NCBI GenBank assembly: GCA_007570785.1
Contig: ML662442.1
Coordinates: 32,011,909-32,075,908 of the forward strand
Length of the DNA: 64,000 nucleotides
Source: Antilocapra americana
Taxonomy: Eukaryota; Chordata; Mammalia; Artiodactyla; Antilocapridae
Direction: 5' to 3'
In this document: in pieces, positions 60,701-64,000 of the stretch
Position numbering within the stretch: the stretch's first letter is position 1
How the letters are laid out: each line of letters starts with the position of its first letter
Position numbers and translations under genes: made by a program
Notes under the pieces: model-generated
What the model was told of the DNA's origin: nothing
Seen by the model: the letters and a program-made list of their open reading frames with translations, nothing else
The model's database searches: none

Positions 60701-63674
60701 CCTGGCATGCTGCGATGCATGGGGTCGCAAAGAGTCAGACATGATTGAGTGACTGAACTGAACTGAACTGCACTTACTAAAGGGTTTCCCAGGTGGTACT
60801 AGTGGTAAAGAACCCACCTGCCACTGCAGGAGACAGAGACTCTGATTCAATCCCTGGGTTGGGAAGATCCCCTGGAAGAGGGTGTGGCAATCCACTCCAG
60901 TATTCTTGCCTGGAGAATTCCAACGACAGAGGAGCCTGGTGGGCTATGGTCCATAGGGTCACAAAGAATTGGACATGACTGAGGCGACTTAGCACAAGGC
61001 ACACTGCACTTACCAAATAGGCCCACGAGGCACTCAAGTGACCCACCATGCAGCCACCACCGTCATTTCCAGTATCTTCTCCTGCCATTTCCCACCTTCT
61101 GCTTGATACCAGCAGATCCAGGCACTTTCTCATCTCTTGGTCCTTGCCTTGGCCATACTTCCCCTGCCTGACTGTTCCTCTTTGCCTCCTCACCTGCCAA
61201 CTGTCACTCTTGTGCTGGGACCCAGATCAAGCATCACTCACTCCAAGGCCTCCCTTTTGGGCTTTGCAGCACACAGAAAGTCTGTGGCAGGCAGCAGAAA
61301 GCTGCTGGCCAGCCCACCATGCTGGGTGACCCTGAACAAGCTACTTATCCTTTCTGTGACTGTGTCCTCATCTCTAAAGGAGGTTAATAACAACTACCTC
61401 ATACGGCTGTTTTAAGGATCAAACCTGTTTGTATCAGCAGAATGCTTATTAGAATAGTGACTCTGAGCGCCATGTTCAGTTTCTGAAATACCTATTATTT
61501 ATTCAATTATTTCATAATTTTACTGAACTCCGAATGTGCAGTCAGCTTGGCACACAGAACACATAATAAAGTCACAGTTATTGAGGTCAGAGGGTCATGG
61601 CTCTAGGATCGAGGGGAAGGTTCCAACAAATAAATAGGAAAATTCAAGGCAGTGTGTAAGTGCTATGAGAAATTAAGGTTTTATGGAAAACGGGAGGTAG
61701 GATCAGGATAGGAAGGTAAACTTTAGGGGGCCAGGCTACTTAATTTGAGACCTGCCAGATGAGGGGTCATTGTGATGAAGGAGGGCCCCAGGCAGAGGTA
61801 ACAGCCAAGCATCAGCAAGGGCCAGGCAATGCCCTCAGCACAGGGGACCAAGGCTAACCTTCCAGGATCCTTATCCATTACAAGGCCACCCGCAGACCTG
61901 TGTTATCTCTACTCCTAACTCTATTATGGTGCCCAGCACATGGAAAGATTTCTGAACCAAACAGGAAAGAAAATGCACCCGATTACTGTTTTCAACCTTT
62001 AAATATCACTTATATTCGAAGCTTGTAATAAAGAACTCTTGCATTTGGGGAATCTTGTATTCTGAAATTTTATGCTCACACATGCACAAAATTGACTTTT
62101 AACAATATTTCCTTCAAAAGAAGGTGACCAGAGAGGAAATGCAGGAAAATGTTAATCGGGGAAGATTTGAAAGGCAAAAGAAGGAAAATATGAATCAAAG
62201 ACCTAGAGGAAGTAGCGGCCAGAGAATCAAGGAGAAAAGTCTCCTTAACTCTCAAGGTGAGGAAGGAAACATCTGTACTGTGGGAGGGCAGGAACACACA
62301 TTAGGCACAGTACACTTTAAAAAAAAAAAAAAAAAAAAACATCTGTACACAGAAAACAGAAGTAATTCATACACTGTTTTGACCTTCCTCGGGTACCTGA
62401 ACTGCTGACTGGGGCAGTGAACCTCATCTTAATGAGGAGCTGCCCTGGCTGATGTCTGCACCAGCTACTTAGCGCTCTACAGTAAGTGGTCAGGTTGTGA
62501 TTCCAGGGGTAACTACAAAAGCCACCACTTGCATCGGATACAGCTCTCAACATTATATAGCCATTACCTTTTTAATCCTTGCAACAACCTTTCCAGGTAA
62601 ATCCAATTATTAGCCCAGTTTCAGAGATGAGGAAACTGAAACTAGACAGAGGTTAAGTAATTTGCCCAAGGTCACAGAGCTAGTAACAGAAGAGCTAATG
62701 CCTTAAGCTAGGCAGTCTGGCTGCAAAATCCTGGCTTTGACGACCATAGCCAGTTTTTTTCTGTTTTGGATACTTAGATCTCTGACTTACAAAAAAAAAA
62801 ATTGTTAATTTCTCAAATCAGTTTCCATGTGAAACTAAAGGAACGGGAAAGGGAGAACAATTCACTTAAGGGTACAGAAATGGAATCATACACACTCCAC
62901 TTCCTGCTCCTTCCCTAAGTGCAGGGAGGGTCCGGGCTGTTGTTAGGATTAAAACTTGCGTGGAGCAGTATTTACTGCCTTCTCTTGGTAAAAGGCAAAA
63001 TTAGGGCTAAGATCTTAATGACTTTCAGGTTAGTCTTCTTTTCAATACACCATACAATTTCCCCCAGAGGGCAGTATTTAAAAACTGACAGGTGGTCGCA
63101 TGGAGGGGCAAAAGAAAAAAAAATGCAGCCAAAGACGAAGACGAAGGTCGCTAACCAGGTGGCTGTATCAGAGCTCTGCTGGTGGCCAGAATGATTTGCT
63201 GAGACGTTCCAAAACAGGGGATCTGCAAAGGACATCCCCAGTTTCCCTGGCCCCGCCCTTCCTCTGCCCCAGGAACCGCTTCCGCAACCCAATCTGGCAC
63301 AACTTGTCTTTTCTTCGCCCCTTTTCTTCCCTACCCATCTCTCAAACTTGGCTAAGGGCTAGGTTAAAGAAGCCGGTACCCAGAGCAAAGGCGGAGACGG
63401 CGGGGGTGGGGGATGCCCGCTTCCTTCCGCCCCGCCTCGCGGCTGGAGGCCGAGTGGTGCGCGAAGGCGCGGCGGCCGCAGGGCCCCGGCGACGCCCGCC
63501 GCGCCTGAGCCGGGAGGAAACTCGAGCCCGCGCCTCCATGGAGGCTGCACGCCGGGCGGCCCGGCAGCCCGCGCCACTCACCCGGGCGCTCTCGGGCAGG
63601 TTGTAGCGACACAGAGTGTGGTCCAGGTCGAAGCCGACCACGTCGCAGGCGGCCAGGGAGAAGTGCTGAGCCAT
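45648..63674 (-). CDS. NT5DC1: NT5DC1, 5'-nucleotidase domain-containing protein 1 (5' part: coding exons 1-6)
   Basis: Six minus-strand coding exons (63582-63674, 56810-56901, 55065-55136, 52330-52436, 49041-49120, 45648-45732; 529 nt) join with consistent phases and encode residues 1-176 plus one base of the next codon. I recognised the product by close similarity to human NT5DC1 as I remember it (about 455 aa), to which the 176 residues align without gaps. The family belongs to the HAD superfamily, related to cytosolic IMP/GMP-specific 5'-nucleotidases (cN-II). The HAD motif I, DxDxT, is present at Asp16-Leu-Asp18-His-Thr20; Asp16 would be the nucleophile. No signal peptide or membrane segment is visible, which suggests a cytosolic protein. 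The substrate is not established. The rest of the HAD core lies in exons beyond the left edge. COL10A1 sits antisense in intron 6. Start codon: ATG at 63672-63674 in a good context (GCAGCTATGG). Confidence 0.95.
45733..46580 (-). other. NT5DC1: NT5DC1 intron 5, part before the BovB insertion
   Basis: AT-rich, nothing recognised besides the upstream target-site copy TCCTATCAGAA (46570-46580). Confidence 0.6.
46581..48355 (+). mobile_element. BovB (RTE-clade) LINE, 5'-truncated, 1.8 kb, with decayed reverse transcriptase
   Basis: Bracketed by the exact 11-bp duplication TCCTATCAGAA (46570-46580 and 48356-48366). It carries the C-terminal part of the BovB polyprotein. A 212-codon open frame (47165-47803) holds RT motif A ([13 protein letters not shown]), motif B ([20 protein letters not shown]) and motif C (DYADDTIL). 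The upstream part is split by frameshifts and stops (frames at 46663-46911 and 46826-47122). A TAA at about 47801, where the copy at 20050 still reads through, ends the frame before the C-terminal region. It ends with the BovB tail CAACTGAGTAATTGAACTGG. No endonuclease domain remains, so it cannot be active. It lies antisense in NT5DC1 intron 5. Confidence 0.96.
48367..48878. other. No gene recognised (NT5DC1 intron 5)
   Basis: AT-rich intron. A short TG run (48867-48880) precedes the next SINE. Confidence 0.6.
48879..48976 (-). mobile_element. Bov-tA SINE, internally deleted
   Basis: Starts CTTAGTTGCTAAGTCTGCCC, then jumps to the head region (GGGGATCGTCTCAATCCAAG) and ends GAGCTACCAGGGAAGC. 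The central body is missing. Same strand as NT5DC1, about 64 bp past the exon 5 donor. Confidence 0.85.
49041..49120 (-). CDS. NT5DC1: NT5DC1 coding exon 5
   Basis: 80 nt completing Gly and coding [20 protein letters not shown] and onward to SLTK, phase 0 out. The acceptor is TTCTTTTTAG and the donor GTGAGT (49040-49035). A truncated Bov-tA SINE in the same orientation starts only about 64 bp downstream of the donor. Confidence 0.95.
49560..50110. other. GC-rich block in NT5DC1 intron 4, no gene assigned
   Basis: About 550 bp clearly richer in GC than the adjacent intron, with overlapping open frames on both strands (plus 49722-50177 and 49810-50289; minus 49571-50038). No protein family is recognisable and the frames share the same bases, so composition is the likely cause. 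It could be an old repeat or a regulatory block. Confidence 0.4.
50255..50310 (+). repeat. MIR 3' end fragment
   Basis: GTCTACTATGCACCATTTCC followed by CACTCAATAAATGCTCGTTG is the MIR tail. Confidence 0.6.
50325..50578. mobile_element. Tigger1/MER2-type DNA transposon remnant
   Basis: Left end CAGTCAACCTCTGAACAACA and right end (reversed) CAGCTAACTCTTGAACAACT form terminal inverted repeats. TA flanks it at 50323-50324 and 50579-50580. Internal text (CACAAGTCCACTGTCACGTG, CAGATTTTCAACTTCTTGAG) fits Tigger1/MER2. Non-autonomous, about 254 bp. Confidence 0.85.
50579..51158. other. No gene recognised (NT5DC1 intron 4)
   Basis: Open minus-strand frames (50761-51130) match no known family. Confidence 0.5.
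51159..51356 (+). mobile_element. Bov-tA SINE with 11-bp target-site duplication
   Basis: TACATCTGGAC at 51148-51158 and 51357-51367 flanks a complete, rather eroded Bov-tA (GGTGGCACAGTGGTACAGAA, GGTTTGATCCC B-box). Confidence 0.93.
51368..52329 (-). other. NT5DC1: NT5DC1 intron 4, part next to exon 4
   Basis: AT-rich, no repeat recognised. Ends at the exon 4 donor. Confidence 0.6.
52330..52436 (-). CDS. NT5DC1: NT5DC1 coding exon 4
   Basis: 107 nt completing the split Arg codon, then [20 protein letters not shown] and onward to MAFRS, ending with the first base of a Gly codon. The acceptor is CTCAAACCAG. The donor GTACGG is weaker than the others because it lacks the usual A at +4. Confidence 0.94.
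52600..52760 (-). mobile_element. L1 3' end (antisense)
   Basis: TTTTATTGGAGTATAGTTGT and TACAATGTTGTATTAGTGTC with CAAAATGAATCAGTGATAC are the complement of a ruminant L1 3'UTR end. Confidence 0.8.
52761..53743. other. No gene recognised (NT5DC1 intron 3)
   Basis: Intronic sequence with no recognised repeat or coding block. Confidence 0.55.
53744..53806. repeat. Compound (GT)n microsatellite with duplicated 36-bp unit
   Basis: GCTGCACTGC at 53744-53753 followed by (GT)n to 53778, then the same 10-mer at 53780-53789 and a second (GT)n to 53806. Confidence 0.95.
54202..54281 (-). mobile_element. Bov-tA tail fragment
   Basis: GTTAAGTTGCTTCAGTTGTG to CAGGCTCCTCTGTCC: the reverse 3' part of the SINE only. 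Faces the complete plus-strand copy 40 bp away. Confidence 0.85.
54322..54528 (+). mobile_element. Bov-tA SINE
   Basis: Close to consensus: CCTGGTGGCTCAGATGGCAA, GGTTCAATCCCTGGGTCAGG, CCACTCCAGTATTCTTGCCT and TCAGACACAACTGAGCAACT. Confidence 0.95.
54529..55064 (-). other. NT5DC1: NT5DC1 intron 3, part next to exon 3
   Basis: Nothing recognised besides the intron itself. Confidence 0.6.
55065..55136 (-). CDS. NT5DC1: NT5DC1 coding exon 3
   Basis: 72 nt coding for (C)[18 protein letters not shown] and onward to GTVL, ending with AG, the first two bases of an Arg codon. The acceptor is CCTATTTCAG and the donor GTAATA. Phase matches exons 2 and 4. Confidence 0.94.
55137..56182 (-). other. NT5DC1: NT5DC1 intron 2, left part
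   Basis: AT-rich. A short ACACAC-type run lies near 55484-55500. No repeat family assigned. Confidence 0.6.
56183..56396 (+). mobile_element. Bov-tA SINE
   Basis: GGAATTCCCAGGTGGCACAA to GTTGGATGTGACTGAGTGCA, followed by a CGCACAC-rich tail (56393-56431). Confidence 0.9.
56810..56901 (-). CDS. NT5DC1: NT5DC1 coding exon 2
   Basis: 92 nt, beginning [10 protein letters not shown] and ending PEDWDF plus the first two bases (TG) of a Cys codon. The acceptor is a pyrimidine tract ending TTAACAG (AG at 56903-56902). The donor is GTAAGC from 56809. Phase 0 in, phase 2 out. Confidence 0.95.
56902..57681 (-). other. NT5DC1 intron 1 near exon 2; possible old LTR
   Basis: The block 57160-57620 is richer in C, with two CCAATCA motifs (57419 and 57510) and no known coding potential. 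It looks somewhat like a solitary LTR but I cannot name a family. Confidence 0.35.
57695..58015 (+). mobile_element. Bov-tA SINE with two tandem tRNA-like heads and 13-bp target-site duplication
   Basis: Head 1 at 57695 (GTAGCTCAGCTGGTAAAGAA), head 2 at about 57808 (GGGCTTCCCTGGTGGCTCAG), then the body and a CTTTCTTTCTTTC tail. ACAGGAGAATCTC at 57682-57694 and 58016-58028 encloses the whole dimer, so it inserted as one unit. Confidence 0.95.
58029..58639. other. No gene recognised (NT5DC1 intron 1)
   Basis: An open frame of 112 codons (58043-58381) has no recognisable domain or splice context. The text near 58380-58500 reads like an old unassigned repeat. Confidence 0.45.
58640..58810. mobile_element. 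Possible MER5-like relic
   Basis: CATCAACCCTGGAGGTGAGT and the downstream CCTGAAACTCTGATATGATT with TGAAAATCACTGACTTC resemble a very diverged MER5 element. Confidence 0.35.
58980..59073 (+). repeat. MIR tail followed by A20 run
   Basis: TGCTTAGAGCAGCACATGGC and AATTTAGGTATTGCTATTAT resemble a MIR 3' end. An uninterrupted A20 lies at 59054-59073. Confidence 0.5.
59074..60180. other. No gene recognised (NT5DC1 intron 1)
   Basis: Mixed-composition intronic sequence. Open frames at 59268-59567 and 59972-60235 are unrecognised and overlap frames on the other strand. Confidence 0.5.
60181..60770 (+). mobile_element. BovB LINE 3' fragment
   Basis: Starts in the C-terminal coding part (TTTGGGTTCCAAAATCACTA) and ends with the terminal GACTGAACTGAACTGAACTG repeat. 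It contains TAG/TAA breaks such as GGATGTTAGAGTTGG at about 60350. Confidence 0.92.
60782..61002 (+). mobile_element. Bov-tA SINE inserted at the BovB 3' end
   Basis: GGGTTTCCCAGGTGGTACTA to GACTGAGGCGACTTAGCACA. ACTGCACTTACTAAA (60767-60781) is repeated with one mismatch at 61003-61017, so the target site overlapped the last bases of the BovB. Confidence 0.95.
61310..61480 (+). repeat. MIR SINE
   Basis: CTGGGTGACCCTGAACAAGC, TCCTCATCTCTAAAGGAGGT and AACAACTACCTCATACGGCT are MIR core text. Confidence 0.75.
61481..62266. other. No gene recognised (NT5DC1 intron 1)
   Basis: Nothing assigned. Some sections (61650-61830) read like old repeat text. Confidence 0.5.
62279..62338 (+). mobile_element. 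Short poly(A)-tailed retroposed insert
   Basis: About 40 nt of unknown sequence (GTGGGAGGGCAGGAACACAC and onward to TACACTTT) followed by A21 (62319-62339). AAACATCTGTAC lies just before it (62267-62278) and right after, starting in the A-run. This is the signature of L1-type retroposition of a very short RNA; I do not recognise the source. Confidence 0.6.
62550..62730 (-). repeat. MIR SINE
   Basis: AGATGAGGAAACTGAAACTA, GGTTAAGTAATTTGCCCAAG and GTCACAGAGCTAGTAACAG are near-consensus MIR in reverse orientation. Confidence 0.85.
62731..63379. other. NT5DC1 intron 1 next to the promoter, no gene recognised
   Basis: Transition from AT-rich intron to the CpG island. The open frame 63100-63606 crosses exon 1 antisense and is not supported. 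Confidence 0.5.
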
Positions 63675-64000
63675 AGCTGCGCGCGGAGCTCGGGCGACCA
63701 CCTGGGCGCCGGGAGGCGGCGGAGCGCGCGCCGGCAGGACGCAGCGGGACTCCCCGGCGGGCCGCGGCGGGGGGGGGGGGGGGGGGGGGGGGCGGGGGGG
63801 GGCGGGGCGGGGCTGGGCTGCGGCCGCCTCCCGGACGCCGCACGGCGGCCCCGCGGGCTTCCCGCGCCCGCAAGCCCCGCCCCGACCGCGCTTCGCCCCG
63901 CCCCTCGCAGCCGGCCTTCCCGGCGCCCAGCCTGCGGGGGACACCCCCAGGCCCGCTGCTGCCGCACTGTCACCGCTCTGGTCCCCGCCGCCAGGTCCAG
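63380..64000 (-). promoter_or_regulatory. NT5DC1: NT5DC1 CpG-island promoter and 5'UTR
   Basis: Very GC- and CpG-rich block around and upstream of the NT5DC1 start codon, in sharp contrast to the AT-rich introns. It has no TATA box near the expected start, typical of a housekeeping promoter. It holds a 24-G run at 63769-63792, then a 9-G run at 63794-63802 and more G-blocks, which are C-runs on the NT5DC1 sense strand. Transcription probably starts between 63700 and 63800 (inferred). The long open frames here, on both strands, come from GC composition. The island is cut by the window edge. Confidence 0.85.
63582..63674 (-). CDS. NT5DC1: NT5DC1 coding exon 1
   Basis: Codes for residues 1-31 (starts [10 protein letters not shown]) with the catalytic FDLDHT motif at residues 15-20. 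It ends in phase 0 at a strong donor, GTGAGT (63581-63576). Codon 31 reads CGG (Arg), whereas I recall Pro (CCG) in human. The 5'UTR continues to the right into the CpG island. Confidence 0.95.

Noticed and set aside
63342..63973. Long open frames of 131-200 codons on both strands at the right edge
   Set aside because: CpG-island composition removes stop codons. Only the 31 codons from ATG 63674 to the donor at 63581 match NT5DC1; reading on runs into the intron.
1..64000. Search for viral genes, toxin-antitoxin, biosynthetic or defence systems
   Set aside because: All coding content is COL10A1, NT5DC1 or decayed LINE sequence; no such genes were recognised.

Overview
This is a mammalian nuclear window from a bovid ruminant, most likely cattle or a close relative. 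The evidence is dozens of ruminant-only retroposons (Bov-tA and BOV-A2 SINEs, BovB/RTE LINE 3' ends), two interleaved spliced genes, and a collagen X of 674 residues, the length I recall for bovine COL10A1 (human is 680). I found no bacterial, phage, CRISPR or viral gene content.

Layout. The minus strand carries the 5' part of NT5DC1, a HAD-type 5'-nucleotidase-domain protein. Its CpG-island promoter and first exon lie at the right edge (about 63.4-64.0 kb). Exons 2-6 follow leftwards at 56.8, 55.1, 52.4, 49.1 and 45.7 kb. Together they encode residues 1-176 with every splice phase consistent. I recognised no further NT5DC1 exon, so positions 1-45,647 appear to be intron 6 and the rest of the gene lies beyond the left edge. 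The plus strand carries complete COL10A1 (collagen alpha-1(X)) nested inside that intron. It has a TATA promoter at 36.66 kb, a 5'UTR exon, exon 2 (signal peptide and NC2), a 4.0-kb intron, and one large exon 3 with the triple helix and the C1q-like NC1 domain. A poly(A) signal lies at 44.28 kb, about 1.35 kb from NT5DC1 exon 6. The two genes are transcribed in opposite directions; this nested arrangement is also known in human.

The rest is intronic sequence rich in repeats. There are about 20 Bov-tA/BOV-A2 SINEs (several with exact target-site duplications) and four BovB pieces, one 1.8 kb long with a decayed reverse-transcriptase reading frame. There are also old L1, MIR, Tigger/MER2 and MER5-like relics, an 80-bp TA-flanked palindromic MITE, and several microsatellites. 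Most short open reading frames in the window fall in these repeats or are antisense shadows of the collagen exon.

The items most worth a second look are: two cysteines in the collagen X triple helix, in an enlarged interruption of the Gly-X-Y pattern; the 80-bp MITE hairpin; a tiny poly(A)-tailed retroposed insert in NT5DC1 intron 1; a dimeric-head SINE that moved as a unit; and a 24-G run in the NT5DC1 promoter. I found nothing that amounts to a new multi-gene system.
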